A stretch of 64,000 nt of DNA from Nematostella vectensis (taxonomy: Eukaryota > Cnidaria > Anthozoa > Actiniaria > Edwardsiidae), in the NCBI RefSeq assembly GCF_932526225.1, contig NC_064046.1, positions 11,557,719 to 11,621,718 of the forward strand. Reading direction: 5' to 3'. The notes below the pieces were generated by a model. It did not search any database. It saw only the letters and a list, made by a program, of their open reading frames with translations, and was not told where the DNA came from. The position numbers and the translations under genes were made by a program. Positions 35,401-46,511 of the stretch are shown here, piece by piece. Within the stretch, counting starts at the first letter, position 1, and each line of letters begins with the position of its first letter.

Positions 35401-38400
35401 TCCACAGGGATAACTACGGCTTCGTCTACCGAAATTCAAAACACATATTTGCATTTCTACTTTTTGAAATCAATTTGCCCGTGACCCTTCGGGCTTTATG
35501 CAAGGTAAAGAAAAAAAGAGCTAAGAACGCGAGCACGGTAACCGAAACCTAATGGACCTACTCACGCGTTCTCGCCACCTCCCAATAAACCGGCATTCAG
35601 TCGATAATGGCCGATTATGACGGCGGTGGCTACAAACGACCCCAACAGTAGAGGTAGAAGCGTCAACAGCAGACCACGCCTACCGAACCTAGACAAGTCA
35701 ATTGACAACAATGTTAGGGGTCTCGAGTGGATCTTTTATGTAACAGTGTGACGTGCACTACCTTGATACTCTTAGGATGTAAGCCAATAAGGTGAGGAAT
35801 GTAAAACTACCTGATTGACATAAGTATCACAAGCCAATCAGTGTGGACGAGGAAGGAGTCATCAGCACACAACGGCTCTCGCTTCCTTTCCAGTTTGTTC
35901 AAACATTTGTCTTGGGGGCAACCGAAGTACGCGTCGTAATCTAACTATTCATGCCTTTATGAGCAAAGCTATTCTCTTGATGGATTACGGGTTTCTCCAC
36001 CAAAACGAGACTCACCTAGCCGTGGCAATAAGGATTATGGGACTGATGACGTAGAACTGCATGTCATTGGCCAAGTACCAGGACCAGTCCAAACACTAGA
36101 GAACGGGCGCCATAAGAAAATGAATACCCGCATAAAGCGTGTCCTTAAACCAATACTAACAAATATTTAACCAGGCAACAACTAGTACTTGCCAATATAC
36201 TATCCCAGGCGCGGATCCAGAAATTAATTCTGACCTGTTTCCAAAAAAACTTGACTCTTATCCAACCAACCGCCGACCACGAGTAACCAACAGCCGACTG
36301 CGAGAGACCAACGGCCGACTGAGAGCGGCCAACAGCCGGCCACGAGTGACTAACAGCCAACCGCGAGAGACAAATCGACGACCACGAGTGATCAACAGCC
36401 GACCGCCAGCGGCCAACAGCCGATCGCGAGTGACCAATAGCCGACCACGAGTGAGCAACAGCCGACCGCGAGCGGCCAACAGCCGGCTACGAGTGACTAA
36501 CAGCCGATCGCGAGTGACCAATAGCCGACCACGAGTGACCAACAGCCGGACACGAGTGACTAACAGCCGGCCACGAGTGACCAACAGCCGGCCACGAGTG
36601 ACTAACAGCCGACCGCTGGCGACCAACAGCCGACCGCAAGCGACCAACAGCCGACCGTGAGTGACCAACAGCCGACCACGAGTGAGCAGCAGCCGACCGC
36701 GAGCGGCCCACAGCCGGCCACGAGTGACCAACAGCCGGCCACGAGTGACTAACAGCCGACCGCTGGCGACCAACAGCCGACCGCAAGCGACCAACAGCCG
36801 ACCGTGAGTGACCAACAGCCGACCACGAGTGAGCAGCAGCCGACCGCGAGCGGCCAACAGCCGGCCACGAGTGACTAACAGCCGGCCACGAGTGACCAAC
36901 ACCCGACAACGAGTGAGCAAAAGGCCGACCGCGAGCGGCCAACAGCCGGCCACGAGTGACTAACAGCCGACCGCGAGAGACAAATCGACGACCACGAGTG
37001 ATCAACAGCCGACCGCCAGCGGCCAACAGCCGGCCACGAGTGACTAACAGCCGACCGCTGGCGACCAACAGCCGACCGCAAGCGACCAACAGCCGGTCGC
37101 GAGTGACCAATAGCCGACCACGAGTGAGCAACAGCCGACCGTGAGCGGCCAACAGCCGGCCAGGAGTGACTAACAGCCGGCCACGAGTGACCAACAGCCG
37201 GCCACGAGTGAATAACAGCCGACCGCTGGCGACCAACAGCCGACCGCAAGCGACCAACAGCCGACCGTGAGTGACCAATAGCCGACCACGAGTGAGCAGC
37301 AGCCGACCGCGAGTGACCAACAGCCGGCCACGAGTGACCAACGGCCGACTGCGAGTGACCAACAGCCGACCGCGAGCTGCCAACGGCCAACCACGAGTAA
37401 CTAACCGCTGAACGCGAGTGACAAGCAGCCGAACGCGAGAACTGGGCCAGGCCAAAGTTCTTAACTAAGTTGTCCAGCTATAAGACCGAAAATAACACAC
37501 TACCGCTTCACCGTTTCGTACTAACCAAAATACTGATCTCTTACCGATAACCCAAAGTTTGTGGGGTAGAAATTGTTGATATAGAGCAGGTTTGTCCACC
37601 AGTACTTGTTACAGGGAGTATTGGGCTCCTGCTGTAAGTACCACATTGGACCATCACCCAGAAACCCCATCATCTTGTCATAGAACAGAATCACGAACAT
37701 GTACGATGGCGTTAACCTGAGAAAAGGGGAAAACAACTTACTGGGCTAAATGATATGACTAGAAAGAAAGACTAGCTGTAGAAACAATAGGTGGTCTGAT
37801 AAGGCGTGGTGGAATCAGGGGAGTAAATAAATGGTATTATTTATGTAAAACAGAGCAGATTCGAGAATTAGCTCTGGCCGGAGCCCCGAGTAAGACTCGT
37901 TGCTACTTCGGAACTGACTTTGAGTCACATTGGTAATTGACCTAGTGGCTGAACCAGGATTTCTCGAAGGGTAACTGATAAAATGCGCAATGTGACATTA
38001 ATCGGAGCCTTGTGGTTCTCTTATTTAGTGTATTCGTCAATATTCAGTGACAGGAATAATCTATAGTTAACATTCTACGTCAGGTCATGATATTTCTTTC
38101 ATGTACATTACCTCCAGAAGCGATGAAAGTAGAATTGAAATAAGTTCAGTTTTCCATCTTTCTTCTCCATATGACGAAACGATAAGTAAGCCACGAGAAG
38201 CCCACTACAAAGTGAAACAGTTTATCAACATTAGTCATAATGCTTTCTGTACTTGAAAAGCATTCAGGACCGGCCAGAGGCATACTTAGTGTTATTCAAA
38301 TTTGGCATAGGGCCTTGCTGCTCTTTTGATAGGTGATAGACCATCGTGCAGTCGCCTTGTAATGGACGATCATCCCCCCAGGAGGTGGAAATTCTTTTAG

Positions 38401-41400
38401 TCGATTGATGATAGTGTTTGAGAAGGACCCATGGTCTCAGGGATCGGAAAGGCATAGAAAGAGCGCCAACATCGGATAACATTGCTGATGATACACACAC
38501 ACACAACGGTCGAAGATCCACTTTTGGTTCTCAATAGACGTGCTATTTGTAGACAAAACTATAAAGCTAGATCAATCTGGTATGTAGTCAAATCCGACAA
38601 TAAACATCCCGTGGCATAAAACATCAGTTTTTATTATTATTTTTTTTATCGCGGGTGGTCAGTTGGAACAATTAGGTCCACTTTTTCGGATTTCGAACCC
38701 CTCCCCTCTTCCCCCCTCCCCCCCCCCCCCCCCCCAAGAAAAATCCTGGGGCCTGGTCTTTCGCGCGCGGTTCTAAATCACCACAAGCCATAGTAATTGC
38801 TCTGCTCCTAACGGTGGAAGGACTGCTCCTGTTGCTTGACAAGCCGCTGGCCAGTAAGACCCTAGAACCGCGTACGAAACGAACTTACGCGACGAACATA
38901 TGTTTGCTCTTGTTTTTACTGACGTTCACAAAAGGAGAGGCTGCAAGCAGTCTGTAATGCTGACCTCGCTCCGATTATCACGAAATAAAAAAGAGTTGTT
39001 CAAATACTTCGCAGGACTTCTTGCCGTTGCCGTTTTCACCACCAATGGCGCTGTTTGCACGCTGCCTATAGTATAAGTAGCCTACTCGCTAAGAGTGCAT
39101 TCAATCATTTTAACCGCTATAAGTCTTGCCTTTTCGCGACCAGGTGACCACAGCCCATCACATAAAACAACTCTGCGCTAACAACACCGCAAAACACCGA
39201 ATAAACGAGTAGTCTAACAAGTAAAAAGAAGGCTACAGTCCGAACTTCGTACATACAGCCAAACGCAGGCGCGTACCCAGGTTTGGCTGAGAGGGGGGGG
39301 GGGGGGGAGTCATGGGAATCGTTTGGAAAAAGCATAGTATTTGAAGATCCAGATCCTATTCGGACTGGGCTTTTTTGTACGTAGATAGATTTTAGGAAAA
39401 GTCACTAAGTTTAAGCCTCTAAGCTGCTATGGTTCAGAAGTTATAGCAATTTTCCTGGAGAAGGGGGAGGGGGGGCTTAAAAAGCCCCCCCCCCCCAGTC
39501 TGGATAGGTTAATATATGAATAATGACCCAATTTTTGGCCGCCAAGGGGGGGGGGGGCGCGTTCACTCTACGCGCCTGTAACGTTTGGTGTTTCTCTATT
39601 TTAGGTAAGACGCCATGCTCGTTCAAAAATCCACGAGTGCCTCTTCCCAGATGTAACCTGTGCAGCGGAAGTGAGCCAACCGGAAGTGAATATGCAAACA
39701 CTACTTTACTCTTTACCTGAGGAAGAAGAAGGAGTCAACGGAGACGGTCGCGTTGATTAGGGCCTGGAACGTAAACCTCTGCAAGATGTCTAACTTCAGC
39801 GCAATGTTAGCTGAGGAGATAAAGCCAGATGCAAAGTTAGATCGGAGATAAAATATCGGATATCGGAGATAAAATATATGTAGGGAATATTTTTGACGTA
39901 CATATTATTTTGATGAGTTTGGTATTGATTTTAGGAAACCTAGCGTTTACAAAAATATAACTTCAGTTTATAATGCTTTTCCCTTGCTTAAAAACATTTT
40001 AATTAATGTATCTAATGTGTAAATATCCTGTCCCAAACTACGACGTGACATTTAAAGTTCGATGGTATATCGAGGACTTGGAGGTTTAAAGTATAAACTC
40101 GCTTCACTTAGTCTGTTATTGTAGAAAAGAGTCTGTTTTTGAATACAAAGTTTTTGTATTTTCAGTGAAAGCATGTAGCTTGCTGTTAATCTTCATTGGT
40201 AAAGGTTTTTTTTTTACACTGTACAAGCCGTCGACGTCCCTAATATTTCGAGTAGTTTTAGAAAATATCCATACCCCCATTGACGGGATTGGAAATTCTG
40301 GGGGGGGGGGGGGGATGGTTCAAACGCCCAGGAATTTTCAGGGGGGAGGGGGGTAAAATGCCCTTTTTCCTTAACAGTTACTGTATTTATTTTTTCCCGG
40401 GGGTTGGAAATTCCAGAGGGGTGGGGATCATACCACCTCAATAGGGGGGGGGGGGGGGGGGGGGGGAGGTATGGATATTTTCTGGGACTACACAATGCAA
40501 ACAAGTACTGTATTACCCTTCCCCTCTGTTTGTTGTCTGGTGTGCCCCCGCCTTTTTAGAGTTGGATTTCCAATGCTTTTGGTAACTTACATTCTAATCC
40601 ACCAATCAATTGCCAGATGAATGTATGCCCAAGGATGACCCAGAACATGCTGAGAACCCTCATGCCGTTGATGGAGGTGATGGCGCCAGGGGGGACATTC
40701 GTATCCATGATACGGGAGGTGTTACGGATGATCGAGAAACACAAGAAGAACTCTACAACAATACCTGGGGAGAGCGAAAGGATAAAAGAATGAACAACAT
40801 GAAGACAAGAAAATATCTACCATGATACCTAGGGGAGCGATAAAATTAAAACGAACAACAAGAAGACAAGCGATAGGAAAGCGAAAGAATAAAAGAACAA
40901 ACAACAAGAACACAAGAAAAATTATACCATGATATCTAGGGAGCGATAAAATTAAAGAACGCACAAAAGAAGACAAGAAAAACTCTACAACAACATACTT
41001 GGGGAAAGCGATAGAATAAAAGAACCGAACAACATGAACACTACAGCAATACCTGAAAAAAGCGAGAGAATAAGAAAAAAGGAACAATAAGAACACACAA
41101 AAACCTCTACAACAATACCTGGGGAAAACGATATAATTTGAAAAACGAACAACAACAAACAATGAAGACAAGAAAGACTCTTCCGCAATACTCGACAATA
41201 AAGCGATATAATTAGGGACCAATTATAGGAAATAATTTTGATAACACAAGAGGAATTCCACCAGGATACAAATCAAAAATATGAAAAGGAAGTACTAACG
41301 ATATAAAAAGGATACCGGACCAAAATCGACTTCTGAAAGAAAGCTAAAAGCACGACTATCAATACCTCCAGGTTACTGGAGCTGGGTACTAACGAAATGT

Positions 41401-44397
41401 TTCTGTATTTTTCGATGGAAAGTCTTACAAATCCCAAGCTAAAGCTCTTACTTTTGCGCATGGTCTTTACTAGGAGTTCTGCAGGGTCTTTGGTGACGAA
41501 TCCGTAAGCACCAAACGATTCGTCGCCATTGGCTATAGGGATGGTGTCTTCTTTGGGTTTGGAACAGGAATCGATTAAGATGTCGAGAACGGATCCAACG
41601 AAACAGAGGAACAGGACAGCACCACAGATGGTACTGTTGAAAAAAAAAAAAACAAGGGAAGTTACAGGAGTACACAGGGGGTGGCGGGCGGGGGGCGGTA
41701 GTAGGGAGTGCACATTTCCCCTCCCCCCACCCCCACAAAAAAAGTGGGTGATTTCTTACTGAAGGATCGTCAAATGCTATCCTTTTCCCAAATGACACAT
41801 ATGACTGCGTACCCCCCTTCAGCAAATCCTGGGTACGCGCCTAGCGCCTAGGCAAAATAGAGTATTCGTAGATGCAAGTTCGTTTCCTGGGAAAGATGAC
41901 TCGTTCGAGTCGTACTCACAGTGTGACGATAACCCCTGTTGTATACTCGGTGGGCTTAGCGCAATGCACGGTCCTTGCATCTGACTGTGTTATCGTGGCT
42001 ATATCCGGAGCCAAGCGGATGGTTTTCTCTAGTCCCAAGGCTGAAAAAGCACAAAATCACTTTGACAGACAAGACCAGGCCCCACCTCCTATCCTAAAGA
42101 AGTTCTAATATATTTCCTTTTTGTTAATGTCTGTACTCCTGGAAACAGGTCCCACTGTCTCAAAAACCAAGACCCAGCCCCCTCTCCGCCGTCGTCTCCC
42201 AGGAAATCCTAGGAACACCCCCCCCTCCCCTCTGACACATTAGCCCAGGCTCGGTAGGTCCCAAAAGAACTGGTGCGAGAGCATGAAGTGAGGCTCTATA
42301 AACTGCTAGCGATTTCGCGCACGATCTCAGTTTTGGACGCATTTTACCCCCCAAGCCCTTTGTAACCGGGCTGGTGTCCAATCTCTTTCCAGAGTTCCTT
42401 AATAGAACTCCTAGCAACGGGTGATGATAAAGATGGATTACATAGCGAACAACACAGTCGACCTCATACAGTGAGATTTTCACATGATAGATACGCTAGG
42501 GATCGAGCAATGTCCGTTAAATGGAGGTTTTATTAATAATAAATTTGAAAAATCGGATCCTTTGAAAGTGTCAGTCATATGGAGGGTGTCGTGGATGTGC
42601 TTTGTTTGGGGTTTCTACCTTATATAGAATACTTACCTTGGATAATGTCGAACAGTCCAATCCTTACATCGTCAGCACTGCACCCCTTGGGCACACAAAG
42701 GCCCCACTTCAGTTCTGCTCCAAACGGATTGGCTGCCGCCGCGCCGCTCTAGTAAAGAGAACAAGCTCATCTTGGGTATAGCGACATGTCGTAAACTATA
42801 CAACGCTCTCATTATTGCATGATTAGCTACATTTCGTACGACCAGGTAAGGGAAAGACTATTAGAAAAGTGACGGGGATGGGGGGTGGGTGAGGAACACA
42901 AAAAAAATCATACACGATAAAAAGCTTGTAAAAAATGCATGCAGCCCAAACCAGAAGGAAAAAAATGCATACAACGATGAACAAAATGCATGCACGTCTT
43001 GGAGACAAGAAAAAAAAACATGCAAGACTGAACCCCCTTTTCATTTTTCTAATGGTCCGTCTCTAAAATCGATGCCTAGCTAGCCCCACCTTGTTCGAAC
43101 CATTTCCGATTTTCGACGAAGAATCCCTTTTCAAAATTTATACTTGTGGAGCCAGGGTGGTGAGAAAAAAATTAAAGACGTTGTATATCGCTCACCATAT
43201 TAGGAGCTAGGTTTGCCAAGCAATAGTGAGCATCCGGGATACTGAGGCACTCATCATACGAACCAATCCACGCCAACGCGCCAGCCATGATCCCGGATGC
43301 AGGTTTTCCAGCTGCGTCCGCATCTGAAACACGGTTCCCAAAGTTATCACCAATACTGATCGTAACATTTAACTCTTTCCAGCGCGAAAGCGAGGCTTTG
43401 AGGGGTTGAAATTTGTTTACAGCTGCCTGTTAACATTTCGAAGCTTAATCAGTATTTCAGATCTTTTAGACAGGATGTTTAGCTTTATGTGCAACCAGAC
43501 GATTATCCTCCGATCCGCCAAAACCTCGCTTACGACAGAAAAGCCTCCATAACGAACTAAGGGCAAAAGACTTGGGATCGAGGGGAAAGAATCTAGCGCC
43601 TGCTCACTTGCATACAACGCAACTTTCCTTTTTGGCTTGACATACAGCCCCTGAGGGGTATCGTTAGGGCCCCCGAATGGTCCCCCGAAATTTCGAAGTG
43701 CTCGCAGTTTTTGGCTAATGCTCGCATTTTTCCGCCGCGCAATTGTTTCCGCCGTGCTCGCATTGTATTTTTCGATGTGCTCGCTGCTCGATTTAGTATT
43801 CAACCACAACGAATGCTCGGTCTCGCATAAAAAACAGGGTTGCTCGCAAGCTCGCAAGTGCTCGCCAAAGACCATTCGGGGACACTATCGTTAGAGTCTA
43901 GAGATCTCACAGCAGGGATGTCTGTAGACGACATACAAAAAATAATTACTAAAAATGCAAATAATAACGCACAGTCTTTAGTCTAATCGTCTCTTAACAA
44001 TAACGGAATTCGCTACTTATTCGTAAGCGATTACAGTCTTTACAGGGCCCTACTTGCGTAATATGGACCTTGGAAGGTCAATGCTAAAAAGAGATCGATA
44101 AATTGATCACGCTATGAATACGATTTAGTTATAAGTTTTTTTAATGAACTACTCACATCTCAGCAGTATTTTAGTCGAGTTGCCGTTCAGTAGAGCAGAG
44201 AAAGACGCATTGCACTGCGCAGAGACTTTGGTGATATTCAGTGTTTCTGCCGTCGTACGTAAATTCATCTCCTGAACTCGGTGAGCCATGGAATTTCGCA
44301 GCATCTCCGGAGTCATCGCTAGAGACTGCTGAAAGCAAATTGCTGCTAGCCCTAGATAGAGAAGGAAAGCGAGTAGAAAAGGCTTTGTTGACGGCAT
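32428..44397 (-). CDS. NRF-6-like (nose resistant to fluoxetine) membrane O-acyltransferase family 3 protein
   Basis: Fifteen exons, in transcription order: 44157-44397, 43196-43323, 42637-42748, 41920-42040, 41452-41633, 40591-40752, 39717-39810, 38112-38204, 37545-37716, 36016-36095, 35566-35688, 34682-34808, 33850-34045, 32778-32920, 32428-32553. They total 2100 nt, 699 residues, every junction in phase. The N terminus has a signal peptide (LLAFLLYLGLAAICFQQ) and a cysteine-rich NRF ectodomain (SGIMAGALAW, SYDECLSI, WGLCVPKGCSADDVR). The acyltransferase-3 domain then follows: SINGMRVLSMFWVILGHTF, DSFFFLSGLLVAYL, WYLANDMQFYVISP, YVKPYCRIAPYLVGM, GYGGLVNKIL and LTYMAYLLHPI, about ten membrane segments. 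In Caenorhabditis NRF-6 affects lipid and drug transport between tissues; substrates are unknown. One donor is weak (AAG/GTCCCA at 34681). Head-to-head with the gene at 45062. Confidence 0.92.
32526..32675 (-). repeat. About 60-bp degenerate repeats across the last-exon acceptor
   Basis: The sequence CGCAGAGAGCAGCCAAGAAA within the last acyltransferase exon and its acceptor recurs at about 32587 (GAGGGCGGCCAAGAAATAAA) and 32645 (CGCAGAGAGCCGCCTAGAAA). The extra copies lie in the intron and carry the same exon-edge context. Confidence 0.75.
32862..33120 (-). repeat. About 103-bp tandem duplication of the 5' half of acyltransferase exon 14
   Basis: GTAAGGCGGCTGAGAGGG to CGAGGCCTGGGGAGATAATG (exon, 3' splice site and intron) is repeated almost perfectly at about 32965-33065, followed by a third degenerate part copy to 33120. 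The second copy has an extra A in GGCTGAAGAGGG relative to the exon, so splicing to it would shift the frame. Confidence 0.92.
33165..33495 (+). mobile_element. MITE, GACAGTGCTGAAAAACG family, copy 2
   Basis: AACGCAAGACTAGTTCCAGT through TTTTGTACAGTATGGCTTTG to ATACGTTATTAAGCACTGTC. The left end is degraded (GACTGAGAATGCTTAAAAA). An ACGTAG occurs on both flanks, but a full 9-bp duplication is not clear. It lies in the intron between acyltransferase exons 13 and 14. Confidence 0.85.
33629..33772. mobile_element. MITE, CTTCCCACAA..TTGCGATGCGCGC family, copy 1
   Basis: CATCTTCCCACAATTCCTTG at the left pairs with AAAAAGTTGTGGGAAGGTG at the right; GCGCGCGTGTAAC pairs with TTTCACGAGCGCG. A related longer copy is at about 35035-35277. 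Confidence 0.7.
35035..35277. mobile_element. MITE, CTTCCCACAA..TTGCGATGCGCGC family, copy 2
   Basis: Ends TCTTACCCCAGCTCTTTGCG and CGCAATAAGTTGTGGGAAGA; the inner GCGCCTGAAACCG pairs with CGGTTTCAGGCC. In an acyltransferase intron. Confidence 0.7.
36262..37440. repeat. 21-bp minisatellite, about 56 units, with higher-order structure
   Basis: Units of the type CCAACAGCCGACCACGAGTGA fill an intron between acyltransferase exons 9 and 10. Because 21 is a multiple of 3 and the unit lacks stops in several frames, it yields long frames on both strands (up to 322 codons), none of which is a gene. A distinctive GACCGCTGGCGACC variant recurs at 36611, 36758, 37053 and 37221; the first spacing is exactly 147 bp and the last exactly 168 bp, showing block amplification of 7 or 8 units. 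Confidence 0.95.
38757..38880. mobile_element. Small inverted-repeat element
   Basis: TCTTTCGCGCGCGGTTCTA at the left and TAGAACCGCGTACGAAACG at the right form an imperfect inverted repeat of about 18 bp around a non-coding core. It follows a poly-C run (about 38712-38735). In an acyltransferase intron. Confidence 0.5.
39268..39360 (+). repeat. GGCGCGTACCCAGG repeat fragment, copy 1
   Basis: GCGCGTACCCAGGTTTGGCTGA, poly-G, AGTCATGGGAATCGTTTGGA and onward. The same order occurs on the minus strand at 41758-41842. Both are in acyltransferase introns, so the gene holds an inverted pair. Confidence 0.65.
40259..40486. mobile_element. G-rich MITE with AGAAAATATCCATACC ends
   Basis: AGAAAATATCCATACC at the left and GGTATGGATATTTTCT at the right are a perfect 16-bp inverted repeat. 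The interior has two long poly-G runs (14 and about 22) and inverted GGAATTTTC and GGAAATTCC motifs. In the intron between acyltransferase exons 6 and 7. Confidence 0.8.
40741..41220 (-). repeat. About 60-bp degenerate tandem array grown from the exon 6 acceptor
   Basis: Read on the minus strand, each unit contains a version of CCAGGTATTGTTGTAGAG followed by a T-rich TTCTTGT stretch. That is the 3' splice site and first bases of acyltransferase exon 6 (exon boundary 40752). About seven diverged copies occupy the intron upstream, so several decoy TAG acceptors precede the real one. Confidence 0.8.
41758..41842 (-). repeat. GGCGCGTACCCAGG repeat fragment, copy 2
   Basis: On the minus strand it reads GGCGCGTACCCAGGATTTGC, then a G run and CAGTCATATGTGTCATTTGG, matching 39268-39360 with moderate divergence. 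Confidence 0.65.
43667..43885. mobile_element. hAT-like MITE with perfect 8-bp target duplication
   Basis: TATCGTTA flanks both ends (43659-43666 and 43886-43893). Inverted ends are GGGCCCCCGAATGGT and ACCATTCGGGGACAC. The interior is rich in GCTCGC microrepeats (GTGCTCGCA, TGCTCGCTGCTCG). An 8-bp target duplication fits hAT-type elements; the ends lack the usual CAG. It lies in acyltransferase intron 1 and creates a spurious 152-codon frame on the minus strand. Confidence 0.82.
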
Positions 44398-45061
44398 TTT
44401 CAGATATCCAGCCGCCGTTCTATCCGAAGAAATAAATCTGAACTGGCAGTGTTTGCTCGGTACGACTTGCGCCAGGTAGTGATTGCGTGACGTACGTTAG
44501 ATTATAAATAGCATATAAATTGATAAAGTCATGCTTATTTGTCTGCATCCAAATAAAGAGGGTCGAAAATATTTAGCTGCTCATATGAGCCGAGGAAAAA
44601 AGGGAACTCACTCGAGAATAGTAGTAAACGGTTTCTGAGTTATCCGAGGAAACTTATGTCCAAATTTAAGGGAAATCACAACTCGAGTTCTACTGTATTT
44701 TATAAAGAATCTGATACAATACACCAAAAACTGGAAATCGACTCTGCCAAAGAGTCGATTTCCAGTTTTTGGTGTATTGTATTCATTGTTCTGGTACGAG
44801 ATCGCGACAGTTTGGGCTTTTTGATTCTATTATAAAGAATCTGAAGATATTTGTTTTCAAGACGCGCGTTTTCTTTATTACATGGTCATTTATTCTCATT
44901 TCTGTGTCGTTTTACTTTTAAAAACCCTAAATTGTCACTCGGGTACCCTGTGCTGCTGATCGCTATTCTCGACCCCAGAGCCTATCGGTCTCCACACAGT
45001 TTGAGTTTCCTAATAGATTGACATGACATGTTTTCTTTCGTCAAGGCGGGGTATTTGAAAA
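44398..45061. promoter_or_regulatory. Head-to-head intergenic region with a perfect hairpin
   Basis: 664 bp between the divergent start codons at 44397 (-) and 45062 (+). It must hold both 5' UTRs and promoters unless the UTRs are spliced from farther away. The 32-bp hairpin at 44714-44782 lies near its middle. No TATA element could be assigned with confidence. Confidence 0.5.
44714..44782. repeat. Perfect 32-bp inverted repeat with 5-nt loop
   Basis: Arm 44714-44745, loop GCCAA, arm 44751-44782, with no mismatch. The flanking TATAAAGAATCTGA occurs on both sides (about 44701 and 44831), consistent with an inserted foldback element. A transcript would form a stem of microRNA-precursor size. 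Confidence 0.9.
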
Positions 45062-46511
45062 ATGGAAAGAAGACAGACGCTTAAGGAAGAGTTCAATAGA
45101 CTGTAAGTCTAACTATGCAATCATAGATACCCATGCAGATTTATTTTGGCAAAAGAACGTTTTCTTGCAACGACAGGTCGAAGACTGCTTTGTTGACTTG
45201 CCATCATTATCCGACAGCTTGTTAATAGCTAGTAGTCATTGTATACTTTCTACTGAGGGAGTCAGAAACAGGGATTTTTATTCTTTTACTGTGTTGGAAG
45301 CCAATTATTAGGTAAAACATAAGGGAAGCTTGAATTCATTACAATGCTACTCTACTTACTTGTAGCAAGAATTTTAAAACACCTAGCCACAGGCCCATTC
45401 TGTATGCTTTACTTAAAGGGGCAGTGTCATGGTAAGAGCTTTGCAATAACTCTACAGGCAAGACACAATGATTTTCAGTCAAATTCTAATATTGACTTAT
45501 GAGCCTTTGGTACATGTAGGAGGCTTAAATTCAAAGGAAATGACCACAAACTGTCAATAAACATAGTTTTCAATTAAATATTTCATATTTTTTCAACAAG
45601 GCATTGACATCTTAAAGTTCAACTGTTTGTAGACAATTGGAAGCCTACAATAAACACTGACTCCAAATATGTGCGGTACCATGACACTGCCCCTTTGGTT
45701 TTCCTGTTAATGAGCTTATGCATTTTGATGTTGATTGGTTGCAGATACTATGATATAATCAAGAAAAAGCATCAGGAACATGAGGGTTTATTTAGAGGGA
45801 AATCACTCCATGTCAGCTCAAGCCCAAGTTCAGAGAAGTTGTTGTTAACATCACAGAGTGTCAAAAGAAATGGTTTGTTCAGTCAGATACAGTATTACAT
45901 TTATGAGCATAATTGCTTGAATAGGCACCTGGATGCTTACCTAATTTGCACCATAATGCTAATAATATCTTACTTCTTCCCTAGGTGAAAATGTTTTGCA
46001 ACATAAAGGTAAAATTGAGCTTAGAAGAACCAACAAAGAAAAAAAAGAGAATCTCAGAGATATCATTGACCAGATGTATTTAAATACAAGTTTCTCAACA
46101 ACTGGCTCAAAAAAAGACAAATGCAGAAATAAATGTCAACCAAGAAAAACTCCTGGTGTCTTTCTCAAACGGACTCTACAAGTTTGCTCAAAATGTCGGA
46201 CAAAAAAGCCCAGAAGTTTATTGTGGATTGTTGAAAGAATGGATTATAGAACATTAAAAACCACAACAAAAATAAATTGTGATCAGAAACATGCAATGAA
46301 ACTTAGAAAGAGGAAAAGAAGCTACCATTTCACTGAGACTGGGAGTGACAGGTTATTCTGTGTGCAGAACACCTCCAAGCCTGCAAAACTAGCCATTATG
46401 GAGACAGGGTCTGGGCAGCCGTTGAGCAGGATGGAAAGTTTTGTGCCATTCTTTGCTAAACAGAAGTCCCATTGTGGTGGGGCCTGGAAAGCTATTGTTG
46501 AGGAGAACTAA
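45062..46511 (+). CDS. Uncharacterised 231-residue basic protein
   Basis: Exons 45062-45102, 45745-45872 and 45985-46511 (TAA), phases 2 and 1, all with GT/AG sites. The protein starts MERRQTLKEEFNRL. It has a charged, lysine-rich middle with two cysteine pairs (KCRNKC and VCSKC, which could bind zinc). The tail ends FFAKQKSHCGGAWKAIVEEN. A strongly basic KLRKRKRS stretch could be a nuclear localisation signal. I do not recognise the family. The long third exon and matching phases support a real gene. A MITE (45415-45696) lies in intron 1. Divergent from the acyltransferase gene. Confidence 0.72.
45415..45696. mobile_element. MITE with AAAGGGGCAGTGTCATGG ends
   Basis: AAAGGGGCAGTGTCATGGTA at the left and TACCATGACACTGCCCCTTT at the right, a perfect 20-bp inverted repeat around a 282-bp non-coding element in intron 1 of the 45062 gene. 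The right end creates a spurious ATG frame leading into exon 2. Confidence 0.9.

Noticed and set aside
36258-37455. Long open frames (up to 322 codons) on both strands
   Set aside because: They are produced by a 21-bp repeat whose length is a multiple of three. The frames overlap each other in several registers and the region lies in an intron of a well-supported gene.
40722-41222. 166-codon minus-strand hydrophobic frame
   Set aside because: It runs through the degenerate tandem array next to acyltransferase exon 6, and its F/L/S richness comes from the T-rich repeat.
43417-43875. 152-codon minus-strand frame in acyltransferase intron 1
   Set aside because: More than half of it is inside the MITE with 8-bp target duplication, and the rest has no domain or splice context.
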